From Pseudomonas psychrophila (GTDB lineage: Bacteria; Pseudomonadota; Gammaproteobacteria; Pseudomonadales; Pseudomonadaceae): a stretch of DNA of 64,000 nt. Of the stretch, positions 36,084-44,897 are shown in pieces. The stretch lies in assembly GCF_001043005.1 (NCBI RefSeq), contig NZ_JYKZ01000008.1, positions 124,001 to 188,000 of the forward strand, in the 5' to 3' direction. Position 1 is the stretch's first letter, and each line of letters begins with the position of its first letter. The position numbers were made by a program, and so were the translations under genes. The notes beneath the pieces are model-generated. The model saw nothing but the letters and a program-made list of their open reading frames with translations, did not search any database and was not told the origin of the DNA.

Positions 36084-38861
36084 ATGCCTTCTTTGCGTTT
36101 GCAATGCGTCAGCCTCCCCCGTTGCCGATCGCTGTCCATCATCCTGCTGCTTGGGTTGCCAGCAATGGTCATCGGCGCCAGCCCTGTGTCTGCCGCACAA
36201 ACAAAACAGCAACAGCTGCATTTCCAGATCCCGGCCCAGCCACTGGCCAATGCACTGATTGCGTTTTCCCGGCAGTCGGGCTGGCAGGTCAGCGCGGAAA
36301 GCGCATTGCTCACTGGCTTGAGTGGCTCATCGGTCGAAGGCAGCATGAGCCCCGAGAAAGCCCTGGCCCGCCTGCTACGCGGCAGCGGCCTGCAATGGGA
36401 GGCCACCTCCGCCGACAGCGCCTCCATCCTGCCGCCCACTGAAAGTGATGTGATGCTGATCAAAAGCACGCCCATCACTGCCATGGCCCCAGTGTTTCAA
36501 GGCGAACAGACCATTGACCGGCACATGATAGAAAGCCTGCCTTCAGGCAATGGCGATATCACCAGCCTTCTACGCACCAACCCCAATGTACAGTTCGATA
36601 ACAACCAGCAGAGCAGTAAAACCCCAGGGGAAATTGCGCCTGCCACTATCAGCATCAACGGAGCAAGGCCCTGGCAAAACCTGTTTATCGTTGACGGCAT
36701 GAGCATGAACAACGACCTGGACCCCGGGGGTACCAACGATGACTTCGATGAAATGCCGGGCCGCAGTCAGGGGCTGGCGCTGGATACCGACCTGCTGGAG
36801 GACATCAAGGTCTACGACAGCAACGTGCCCGTGGAATTTGGCGGCTTTAACGGCGGCGTGGTCCAGGCCAATACCCGCGACCCCAAGACGGACTTCCACG
36901 GCAAGCTCTCGGTACAGATGTCACGCTCCGAGTGGACCCGCTATCACCTGAATGAAGATGATCCGGACCTCGAAAATTTCAAAGCCGGGTTTGGCAACAG
37001 TAGCCAGCCCGACTTTAAAAAATTCATCACCCGCGCCACCCTCGAAGGGCACCTGAGCGAAAACTTCGGTTTGATGGGCAGCTTTTCACGCAAGGACTCG
37101 ACGATGCCCACCCGCGTGTTTGCCGTGTCCAACCAGACGGATACCGCCAACATGACTGAGGTACAGACCCGGCGTATCGACAACTACTTTCTCAAGGCTG
37201 TCTGGCAGGTTAACGAGGACTGGAAGCTGGACGTGAGCCTGACCCACGCCCCGGAAACTGCAAAAACATTTGGCCCCAGCGCCATTTTCTCCGCCCGCGA
37301 AATGGAGGCCGGCGGCGATAGCCTCAGTACACGGCTGGTGTGGAATGCTCCAATGGCCCGGGTTGAGCAAAACCTGAGCTGGAGCAAACTGAACACGTCC
37401 CGCTATTCCGACAGCGACTACATGATTTTTTGGCGCACCTCCACGACCAAAAACTGGAGCACCTCGGGGGCGGCTACCGAGGGCGGCTTTGGTGATCTAG
37501 AAGAAACCCAGAAAAGCCTGGCTTACAAGCTCAAGGCCGACTGGAACAGCTTCAACTGGCTAGGCGTCAACCATGCCTTGCAAACCGGCTTGGAGCTGTC
37601 ACAAAACACCGCCAGCTATGAGCGCAACACACCCTACAACAGCTACACCGTCGCCGAGGCAAGCTCTTGCGCGGGCAATGACCCCTTCTGTTCGATGGGT
37701 CCTGTCCTCAATGAAGGCTGGGACGGCCAGTACGCCAAAAAGAGGACCCTGAGCCAGGGTAAAACCAGCTTCGACACCCGCACCTGGGCTTTGTACTTGC
37801 AAGACGAAATGCGCTACAAACGCCTGACCGTGAGGCCCGGCGTGCGGATCGACGGTGATGACTACATGAAACAAACCACCGTGGCACCGCGGCTGGCGAT
37901 TGAGCTGGACGTCTTTGGCGACAGCAAAACCCGCATCACCGGCGGCGCCAACCGCTACTACGGACGCAACCTGTACACCTACCGCCTGCGTGACGGTGTA
38001 GCGGCCATGGGCACCGAATACACCCGTGCCGGCCAGACTTCCGATTGGGTTTTGAACAAGCGAGTGGCCAACGACAGTAAATTCAACCAGCTCAAAGTGC
38101 CTTACGACGACGAACTGACCTTGGGCCTGAGCCATGTGCAATGGAACACCGAGTTCGCCGTCAAATACGTAAAACGCATGGGCCGCGAGCAAGTCAGCCG
38201 CGCCTGGGGCTCGCAAATCGGCGAACCGTCCGAAGACATCGGCACCTTGGCGACCAATTACTACACCTACTACAACGGCGGCAAAAGCGACGCCGACATC
38301 TACACCTTGACCATCACCCCGCTGCAAGCCTTTACCCTGGGCAGCACCCGCACCTCAGGCCAGTTCGCCATGGACTGGAGCAAAATCCACAACACCGGGC
38401 TGTCGAGCTACACCGCCAATATTGGCGCCACCTACGTCGAAGACCCAACGATCCAGTACGACGGCAAATTCATGAAGTACTCCGACATGCCAGCGGCCAA
38501 CTACAACCGCCCGTGGACTGCGCGCCTGACCACCGTCACCGAAATCGAGCCGCTGCATATCACCTGGAGCAACTTTTTGCGTTATCGCGACGGCTATCGC
38601 CGCATCGCCGCCACGGGCAAGAAAATCCAGCACGAGGGCAAGGACGCTTATATCTGGGCAGAAACCCCGTTTTCCGGGGCGCTGACCTGGGACACACGCG
38701 TGGCCTGGGAGCTGCCCACCGCCAAGGATCAGGCCGTTTTCGTCAACCTCGACGTGACCAACCTGCTGGACAAAAAGATCGTCGGCGCCACCGAAACCAG
38801 TGGCCTGGCCACCTATGAAGTCGGTCGTCAATTCATGCTGGAAGTGGGATACAAATTTTGA
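36084..38861 (+). CDS. TonB-dependent receptor with signalling (STN) domain
   Basis: A 925-residue outer-membrane receptor. In order: signal peptide ending about SPVSA, STN domain (LHFQIPAQPLANALIAFSRQ onward, ~75 residues), TonB-box-like region (SDVMLIKS), plug domain (TISINGARPWQNLFIVDGMS, EDIKVYDSNVPVEFGGFNGG) and a ~700-residue beta-barrel ending EVGYKF with the terminal Phe typical of porins. The STN domain should signal to the FecR protein just upstream. The ligand is not readable; a ferric siderophore or other metal complex is likely. ATG 36084 gives the signal peptide. The dihaem enzyme overlaps by 4 bp. Confidence 0.9.
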   Translation: MPSLRLQCVSLPRCRSLSIILLLGLPAMVIGASPVSAAQTKQQQLHFQIPAQPLANALIAFSRQSGWQVSAESALLTGLSGSSVEGSMSPEKALARLLRGSGLQWEATSADSASILPPTESDVMLIKSTPITAMAPVFQGEQTIDRHMIESLPSGNGDITSLLRTNPNVQFDNNQQSSKTPGEIAPATISINGARPWQNLFIVDGMSMNNDLDPGGTNDDFDEMPGRSQGLALDTDLLEDIKVYDSNVPVEFGGFNGGVVQANTRDPKTDFHGKLSVQMSRSEWTRYHLNEDDPDLENFKAGFGNSSQPDFKKFITRATLEGHLSENFGLMGSFSRKDSTMPTRVFAVSNQTDTANMTEVQTRRIDNYFLKAVWQVNEDWKLDVSLTHAPETAKTFGPSAIFSAREMEAGGDSLSTRLVWNAPMARVEQNLSWSKLNTSRYSDSDYMIFWRTSTTKNWSTSGAATEGGFGDLEETQKSLAYKLKADWNSFNWLGVNHALQTGLELSQNTASYERNTPYNSYTVAEASSCAGNDPFCSMGPVLNEGWDGQYAKKRTLSQGKTSFDTRTWALYLQDEMRYKRLTVRPGVRIDGDDYMKQTTVAPRLAIELDVFGDSKTRITGGANRYYGRNLYTYRLRDGVAAMGTEYTRAGQTSDWVLNKRVANDSKFNQLKVPYDDELTLGLSHVQWNTEFAVKYVKRMGREQVSRAWGSQIGEPSEDIGTLATNYYTYYNGGKSDADIYTLTITPLQAFTLGSTRTSGQFAMDWSKIHNTGLSSYTANIGATYVEDPTIQYDGKFMKYSDMPAANYNRPWTARLTTVTEIEPLHITWSNFLRYRDGYRRIAATGKKIQHEGKDAYIWAETPFSGALTWDTRVAWELPTAKDQAVFVNLDVTNLLDKKIVGATETSGLATYEVGRQFMLEVGYKF

Positions 38862-39955
38862 AGCGCATGACTTTCTGCATCAGTCTGGCCACAGCTTTGA
38901 GCGCGGCTGCGGCAACCGCCTGCGATCAAAAGGCTGCCGATTACCCGACCTGCATCGCCCAGCAGTACCGCCAGCCCGTCACCCAATGGCCCGCCCCCCA
39001 GGTGGATGCCGATGTGAACTGGCAAGAAATGGCCGCCTTGCCCGCCCACGCCCCCGCGCCACCCGAGAACCCGTTCAGCGAAACCAAGGCCGCGCTGGGG
39101 AAAAAGCTGTTTAACGACCCCAAATTGTCGCGCTCCGGACAAATCGCCTGCGCGTCATGCCATGAGGCTGATATGGCCTTTGCCGATGGCCGCCGAGTGT
39201 CCTTCGGTCACGATCGCCAAAGCGGTCGGCGAAATGCACCAAGCCTGGTAATGAGCGGCTACAGCTCGGCGCTGTTTTGGGATGGTCGGGGCGCCAGCCT
39301 TGAACAACAAGCCATGCATCCGATCATCGACCCACTGGAAATGGCCTTCGACATTCCCCAACTGCTGCAACAGCTAAACGCCGACCCGACCTACCGCACA
39401 GAGTTTGTCCAGGCATTCGGGCCAGGCCCGATCACCCAGGTGCAGACCGCCCAGGCCCTGGCCACCTTTCAGCGCACACTCGTCAGCGCCACGCGCAATA
39501 CCCCCTTTGAGCAATTGCTGCGCGGGCGCTCCCAACGCATGAGCGATGAACAGCTTTATGGCCTGCACCTGTTTCGCACCAAGGCGCGCTGCATGAACTG
39601 CCACTTTGGCCCGGCGCTAAGCGACGATCAGTTTCATAACCTCGGCCTGACGTACTACGGGCGTAAATATGAAGACCTGGGGCGCTACGAAGTGTCACGT
39701 AAACCTGAAGACGTGGGCGCATTCCGCACCCCGTCATTGCGACTGGTGATGAAAACCGCCCCCTGGATGCACAACGGACTGTTCGTCAACATGGAAGGCA
39801 CGCTGGCGTTCTACAACATGGGCATGCCCCGTCCGCGCCCCAACGCACAACAGGTCGATGATCCGCTGTTTCCACGCACCAGCGACCGGCTTAAGGCCCT
39901 GAATATGAACAAGGACGAATTGCGGGCCTTGCGCAGCTTTCTGGACACGCTCTAA
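38858..39955 (+). CDS. Dihaem cytochrome c peroxidase/MauG-family protein
   Basis: The 365-residue protein has a signal peptide and two haem sites, CASCH (98-102) and CMNCH (245-249). FWDGRGASL (140-148) corresponds to the inter-haem tryptophan region, and Met304 (APWMHNG) sits where bacterial peroxidases use a Met axial ligand and MauG uses Tyr. So it is nearer to the peroxidase type. The start overlaps the receptor stop (ATGA), implying equal production with the receptor. A role in oxidising or reducing the imported metal complex or a partner protein is inferred; MbnH, paired with a TonB receptor in methanobactin clusters, is a known parallel, but no MbnP gene is seen. Confidence 0.85.
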   Translation: MKRMTFCISLATALSAAAATACDQKAADYPTCIAQQYRQPVTQWPAPQVDADVNWQEMAALPAHAPAPPENPFSETKAALGKKLFNDPKLSRSGQIACASCHEADMAFADGRRVSFGHDRQSGRRNAPSLVMSGYSSALFWDGRGASLEQQAMHPIIDPLEMAFDIPQLLQQLNADPTYRTEFVQAFGPGPITQVQTAQALATFQRTLVSATRNTPFEQLLRGRSQRMSDEQLYGLHLFRTKARCMNCHFGPALSDDQFHNLGLTYYGRKYEDLGRYEVSRKPEDVGAFRTPSLRLVMKTAPWMHNGLFVNMEGTLAFYNMGMPRPRPNAQQVDDPLFPRTSDRLKALNMNKDELRALRSFLDTL

Positions 39956-40019
39956 ACCCTGGGGCAAACACAGTTCGTCGTACTGGCACAATTGGACGCT
40001 GGGTCAAGCGCACTTGAGA

Positions 40020-40041
40020 AACAATATCGTTTATTATTGTT
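40020..40041. promoter_or_regulatory. Inverted repeat upstream of the ferric binding protein gene
   Basis: AACAATA-N8-TATTGTT, 22 bp in all, ends 35 bp before the ATG. It is AT-rich in a GC-rich setting. It does not fit the Fur 19-mer well, so the regulator is open. Confidence 0.45.
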
Positions 40042-40076
40042 ACAAGTTTTGTAGTACCCAGCGAGGAACCCAGCGA

Positions 40077-41099
40077 ATGATGCTCCGAAATACCCGGCTT
40101 GCGACATCTCTACTGCGCGGTCTGACTCTCTCCATCCTAGGTCTTGCACTGACCTCTCCCGCCCACGCTGCCGACCCTGTGTCGCTGACGCTTTACAACG
40201 GTCAGCACAAGGAAGTCGGCGACAACCTCGCCAAGGCCTTTGAAGCCAAAACCGGCATTCACGTCAACGTGCGCAAAGGCAGCAGCAACCAGCTGGCCAG
40301 TCAGATCATGGAAGAAGGCGACCGCTCGCCTGCGGATGTGTTCTACGCAGAAGAATCGCCACCTCTGAACAACCTGGGCGAGCAAGGTTTTCTGGCCAAG
40401 GCCGATGACAGCACGCTGCAAGTGTTGCCCAAGGAATACGTGGCTGCCAACGGCACCTGGATCGGCGTGACGGCACGCACCCGAGTCGTCGCGTTCAATC
40501 CCAAGAAGATCAGCGAAGACCAGTTGCCCAAGTCGGTACTGGAATTCGCCGAGCCTCAATGGCAAGGCAAGATCGGCTTTGTACCCACCAGCGGCGCGTT
40601 CCAGGAACAGGCCGTTGCAATCATCAAGCTGCACGGGCGAGAAGCTGCTGAAGAATGGCTGACCGGCCTGCGTGCCTTCGGCAAGACCTACACCAACAAC
40701 ATGGTGGCGCTCAAAGCGGTAGAAAACGGTGAAGTGGCCGCAGTTCTGGTCAACAACTACTACTGGTTTGCGTTGCAGCGCGAGAAGGGTCAATTGGACT
40801 CCAAACTGTATTACTTCACCGATGGCGATGCGGGCGGCTTGGTGACCGTGTCCAGCGCTGGTGTATTGAAGGCCAGCAAGCATCCCAAAGAAGCCCAGCA
40901 ATTGCTGGCTTACATGGCCAGTGAAGAAGGCCAGCGCGTGATCACCAACACCACCGCGGAATACCCGATGCGCAAAGGCATGGTGTCCGAGCGCGGCCTC
41001 AAGCCATTTGAAGAGCTGCAACCGCCAAAAGTGACGCCTGCCGACTTGGGCAACGCTGAAGAAGCGCTCGACCTTGAACGTGATGTAGGCCTGCTCTGA
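40077..41099 (+). CDS. Ferric iron ABC transporter binding protein (FbpA/HitA type)
   Basis: The 340-residue precursor has a signal ending SPAHA before ADPVSLTLYNGQHKE. It is of the transferrin-like FbpA group: His/Glu near the N-terminus (NGQHKE) and a Tyr pair (NNYYWF) that bind Fe(III). Start ATG 40077 follows GAGGA. The permease start shares one base with its stop (TGATG). In P. putida, similar genes follow rnr, and P. aeruginosa has hitAB elsewhere. Confidence 0.9.
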   Translation: MMLRNTRLATSLLRGLTLSILGLALTSPAHAADPVSLTLYNGQHKEVGDNLAKAFEAKTGIHVNVRKGSSNQLASQIMEEGDRSPADVFYAEESPPLNNLGEQGFLAKADDSTLQVLPKEYVAANGTWIGVTARTRVVAFNPKKISEDQLPKSVLEFAEPQWQGKIGFVPTSGAFQEQAVAIIKLHGREAAEEWLTGLRAFGKTYTNNMVALKAVENGEVAAVLVNNYYWFALQREKGQLDSKLYYFTDGDAGGLVTVSSAGVLKASKHPKEAQQLLAYMASEEGQRVITNTTAEYPMRKGMVSERGLKPFEELQPPKVTPADLGNAEEALDLERDVGLL

Positions 41100-42652
41100 T
41101 GCTGTCTGGCGCCCAACCTGCACGCTTTACGCCCACCCGCAAAAGACCTTCGATCTGGCTCTTGTTGCCCGTCCTGCTACTGGTGGGCCTGAGCCTGTTG
41201 CCGTTGTTGTATGTCGGCACCAAGGCCTGGCAAGCCGGATGGGCTGAAGCGCTGCACCTGTTGTGGCGCCCTTATGTATTTGGCCTGATGCGCAACACGT
41301 TGCTGCTGATGGTCGGCGTCACCGTCACCTGCGCGCTGATCGGTCTGTCCCTGGCCTGGCTGCTTGAACGCAGCAACCTGCCCGGCCGGCGCTTGTGGGG
41401 CGTGATTCTATGCCTGCCGTTCGCCGTTCCGGCGTTCGTCAGCAGCTTCACCTGGGTCTCACTGAGCGCAAGCTTTGAGGGCCTTGGCGGCGCGATTCTG
41501 GTGATGAGCCTGTCCAAGTACCCGCTGATTTTTCTACCGGTCGCGGCCACCCTGCGCAACCTAGACCCGGCTCTTGAAGAATCGGCCCGCACTCTGGGCC
41601 AGAATCGTTGGGGGGTGTTTTACACCATCACTCTGCCACTGCTCTGGCCTTCGCTGCTGGCCGGCTCGCTGCTGATTGCCCTGCATATGCTGGTGGAGTT
41701 CGGTGCCCTGTCGATCATTGGCCTGCAAACCTTCACGACGGCGATTTATCAGCAGTTCGAACTGGAATTCAGCAACGCCAATGCGGCGATGCTTTCTGCG
41801 GTACTGCTGGTGATGTGCCTGAGCCTGTTATGGCTGGAGCTTAAAGTGCGCGGCAAGGGTCGCCACATTCGCATCGGCCAGGGCGCTGCGCGGCGTGCCG
41901 AACAAGTGCGACTGGGCAAATGGTCAGTGCCGGGGCAGTTGTATTGCCTGGCTCTGGCGGTGGTCGGCAGCGGTATTCCTTTGGGCATGCTGGTGTATTG
42001 GCTGGTCAAGGGCAGCTCGGCAGCATTCCCGATGGCCGAGATTGGCGAGGCTCTGTTCTCGTCGCTGTCACTGGCGCTGGGCGGGGCTGCGCTGTGCCTG
42101 GTGCTGGCCGTACCGGTCGGGTTGCTGGTGGTGCGTTATAAAGGCTCGCTGGCGATCTGGGCGGAACGCCTGCCCTACTTGCTGCATGCGCTGCCGGGGC
42201 TGGTGATTGCCTTGGCCCTGGTGTATTTCGCCCTGCATTACGTTCCGGCGCTGTATCAGACTTCGGCCTTGCTGCTGATTGCCTATGCCCTGCTGTTTTT
42301 GCCGTTGGCGCAGGCACCGATCCGCACAGCCCTGAACAAGGCAGCACCGCAACTGGAAGAAGCGGCCCGCACGTTGGGTGCCACATCGTTTTCGGCATTT
42401 TTCCGGGTAACGCTGCCGATCATCTTCCCGGCCCTGGGGGCAGCGTTTGCCCTGGTGTTTCTGGATGCCATGAAGGAACTGACCGCCACCTTGCTGCTGA
42501 GCCCCACCGGGCTTAACACCTTGGCGACGCAGGTTTGGTCCCATACCTCGAATATAGAATTTGCAGCGGCGGCGCCTTATGCGGCGTTGTTGATTCTAGT
42601 GTCGGGGCTACCCGTGTACTTGCTCACCACGAAGATGTATTTGAGCCGCTAA
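41099..42652 (+). CDS. Ferric iron ABC transporter permease (FbpB/HitB type)
   Basis: A 517-residue fused permease with about 12 membrane helices in two halves. Each half has a permease EAA loop: EESARTLGQNRWGVFYTITL and EEAARTLGATSFSAFFRVTL. It forms the inner-membrane channel for iron from the periplasmic binding protein. No ATPase gene follows, so an ATP-binding subunit must be supplied from elsewhere, as for P. aeruginosa HitAB. Confidence 0.92.
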   Translation: MLSGAQPARFTPTRKRPSIWLLLPVLLLVGLSLLPLLYVGTKAWQAGWAEALHLLWRPYVFGLMRNTLLLMVGVTVTCALIGLSLAWLLERSNLPGRRLWGVILCLPFAVPAFVSSFTWVSLSASFEGLGGAILVMSLSKYPLIFLPVAATLRNLDPALEESARTLGQNRWGVFYTITLPLLWPSLLAGSLLIALHMLVEFGALSIIGLQTFTTAIYQQFELEFSNANAAMLSAVLLVMCLSLLWLELKVRGKGRHIRIGQGAARRAEQVRLGKWSVPGQLYCLALAVVGSGIPLGMLVYWLVKGSSAAFPMAEIGEALFSSLSLALGGAALCLVLAVPVGLLVVRYKGSLAIWAERLPYLLHALPGLVIALALVYFALHYVPALYQTSALLLIAYALLFLPLAQAPIRTALNKAAPQLEEAARTLGATSFSAFFRVTLPIIFPALGAAFALVFLDAMKELTATLLLSPTGLNTLATQVWSHTSNIEFAAAAPYAALLILVSGLPVYLLTTKMYLSR

Positions 42653-42665
42653 ACGCCAAGAGGCT

Positions 42666-42811
42666 CGTAGCAGTTGCCGAGCCTGCGAGGCTACGCCCGA
42701 TTGCGAAGCGATCGTAAAACCTGAGCACGCGGTTTAACCGTTACACCGAGCACTCTGACTTTACGACGGCTGCGCCGCCGAACGCAGCCGTCGTCCCTCG
42801 GCAGCTGCTAC
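42666..42811. repeat. Palindromic-ended intergenic element, family II
   Basis: A 146-bp element with outer ends CGTAGCAGTTGCCGAG and CTCGGCAGCTGCTAC. The centre shares GCGAAGCGATCGTA, CCTGAGCAC, CGGTTTA and TCTGACTTT with the element at 2727-2859. An inner pair ACGACGGCTGCG and CGCAGCCGTCGT also faces. It sits between the convergent permease and chemoreceptor genes. Confidence 0.75.
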
Positions 42812-42828
42812 CCAGACATGCTGTGTCA

Positions 42829-44763
42829 TTAAGCCCTGAACTGCCCCAGGCTCGCCTTGAGCTGCGCCGCCAACCCATCCAGCACCTTGCCGCTGGCCGT
42901 GGTTTGGGTCACCGCCTCGGCCGCACGTTCAGCCTGAGCATGAATCACTTCAACCCGCCCGCGCACCGCATATGCACCTTGTGCCTGGTGCTCTGCCGCC
43001 TTGGTGGCCTCGCCGATGGCGGTATGGACCTGCTCAACCGAGGTCTGCACGGTTTTTTGCAACTGCACGCTGCCACGCAGTACCGCCAACCCCTCGTTCG
43101 CCTGACGCCCCGCCAGACCAATCGCCGCAACGGCCTCTTTGGCGCCCTGCTGCAACGCCACGATATGCGCCTGAATGTCACCGGTTGAGCTCTGGGTTTT
43201 GCTGGCCAGTGCCCGCACCTCATCGGCCACCACAGCAAAACCGCGCCCGGTCTCTCCCGCCCGCGCTGCCTCGATGGCCGCGTTGAGCGCCAGCAAGTTG
43301 GTTTGCTCGGCAATGCCATGAATCACGGTCAGGACGACTTCGATCTGTTCGCTTTGTTGTGCCAGTCGCTCAATAACCTTGGCCCCCTCGCCCACCTGCC
43401 CCGCCAGCGCCTCGATCAGGCCGCCCACCTTGGCCGAAGTACGGGTGTTTTCATCGGTGGCCTGGCGAATATCGACCACCTGTTTAAGCGCGGCCTGCAT
43501 GGCCTGACTTTCGGATTGAGCCGCATCCGCCATGGTCGATAGCGCGTGAAGGCTTTGCGCTACTTCATCACGCTGCAACTGCGCGGCAGCATCCGCCCCG
43601 GCGTTGCGCAGCGTCATGACGCCGATTTCGACTCCGGTGCGCTGCGCCACATCCCCCGCCTCACGCACGATAGGCTGCAGCTTATCGATAAAGCGATTGA
43701 CCGCCGCCGCCATATCGCCAATTTCGTCCTTGCTGTTAAGTCCCACGCGCTTGGTCAGATCCCCCTCACCCGCCGCCAAATCATTCAGCGCCGCAATCAG
43801 CAGCAGCAACTTGTTGACCACACGCCGCCCCAGCACCACGGCCAGCAACAGCAATACGCCCAGGCCGACAATTGCCAGGCCCATGCCAATACGCCAGCGC
43901 AAGGTATCTGCCGCCTCGCGCACGGTTTGCGCGGTGTTTGCCTGCATCTGTGCCGCAGCAGCCTGCGCCGATTCCAGACGCGCACTCAATGCTGCTGAAC
44001 TGTCGCTCGCAGCGCCCTGCAGGCTTTCGCCGACCAACTGCTCGCTGTTTACAATCAAGGTTGCAAAACGCTTGTCGAGGGCCGCCAGGTCCTGCTCAAC
44101 AGAGGCGGTAGAAACCCCCATCAATACTTTGCCGATCTCGACCCCATTAGGGTTGATGGAAGCTTCGAGGTAATACACCGACGGGTCGTGGCGTGCGGCG
44201 TCCAGAACTTTATCCAGCGCTCGCTCTCCCTTGCCCTTGGCCAAAAGTGCCTGGTTGATCGGGTTATCGCGATTGAGGTAACGCGTCAGATGCTGCCCAG
44301 TGGCGTCGTCATACACCACGAACAACACATTGGGATTGCGTTGCGCACGACGGGCGAAATCAGACAGCGTAGGCACGTCACTGTCCCAGATTGCACGCGG
44401 CGCCACGGCAGCCAGCAATTGGGCCATGTCGTTGGCCGAGTCCTGCAGGTTCTTTTCCAGCGCTTCGCGCAGTTGCATTTGCTCGTCTTTCAAGCGTGGC
44501 TCGAGGCCCGCCGTCAGGCGCTGGCGAGTGCTGCCGGAGAGAGCTTCAAGGTTGCCCTTTACTTCACGCCCGGCCTGTTCCAGTTCTGCAGTGAGCTTTT
44601 GACTGTCAGCTCCAAGACGAGTGTCCAGATCAGACTCCAGGGCAGTCACCGTGCTCCGCGTCAGTGCGACAGCCACCAGCACTTGCACCAAAAGAGCGAT
44701 ACCTAGGGTAACGAATACTGGCCGCAGCAGACGGCTTTGTAACAGTGAGAGAACGGCAGACAC
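42829..44763 (-). CDS. Methyl-accepting chemotaxis protein
   Basis: The 644-residue receptor has a first membrane helix (about 14-34), a periplasmic sensing part of ~250 residues, a second helix (about 290-313), a HAMP domain and a cytoplasmic coiled-coil with the conserved hairpin IEAARAGETGRGFAVVADEV. The sensing part includes FVVYDDATGQHLTRYLNRDN, a double-Cache-like or helical fold; the ligand is unknown. The start is GTG after GGAGG. Single gene, facing the iron permease. Confidence 0.92.
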   Translation of the reverse strand: MSAVLSLLQSRLLRPVFVTLGIALLVQVLVAVALTRSTVTALESDLDTRLGADSQKLTAELEQAGREVKGNLEALSGSTRQRLTAGLEPRLKDEQMQLREALEKNLQDSANDMAQLLAAVAPRAIWDSDVPTLSDFARRAQRNPNVLFVVYDDATGQHLTRYLNRDNPINQALLAKGKGERALDKVLDAARHDPSVYYLEASINPNGVEIGKVLMGVSTASVEQDLAALDKRFATLIVNSEQLVGESLQGAASDSSAALSARLESAQAAAAQMQANTAQTVREAADTLRWRIGMGLAIVGLGVLLLLAVVLGRRVVNKLLLLIAALNDLAAGEGDLTKRVGLNSKDEIGDMAAAVNRFIDKLQPIVREAGDVAQRTGVEIGVMTLRNAGADAAAQLQRDEVAQSLHALSTMADAAQSESQAMQAALKQVVDIRQATDENTRTSAKVGGLIEALAGQVGEGAKVIERLAQQSEQIEVVLTVIHGIAEQTNLLALNAAIEAARAGETGRGFAVVADEVRALASKTQSSTGDIQAHIVALQQGAKEAVAAIGLAGRQANEGLAVLRGSVQLQKTVQTSVEQVHTAIGEATKAAEHQAQGAYAVRGRVEVIHAQAERAAEAVTQTTASGKVLDGLAAQLKASLGQFRA

Positions 44764-44854
44764 AGAAAACCCTCCACTTAAGTGCCATTATTTTGATAGC
44801 ACCCTTATTGGCGGTTATCACAGCAAGGGTCGTGCCGCACACCCGGCAGAAACA

Positions 44855-44882
44855 ACAAAAGGCCCCGAGGGGCCTTTTGTTT
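44855..44882. terminator. Terminator of purA
   Basis: ACAAAAGGCCCC-GA-GGGGCCTTTTGT is a perfect inverted repeat with T-runs on both strands. It lies 16 bp past the purA stop and also upstream of the chemoreceptor gene. Confidence 0.9.
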
Positions 44883-44897
44883 TACATCAACAGCGAC

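Noticed and set aside
44764..44854. A FliA-like -10 (GCCAATAA) before the chemoreceptor
   Set aside because: The -10 is close but no -35 element is found at the right spacing.
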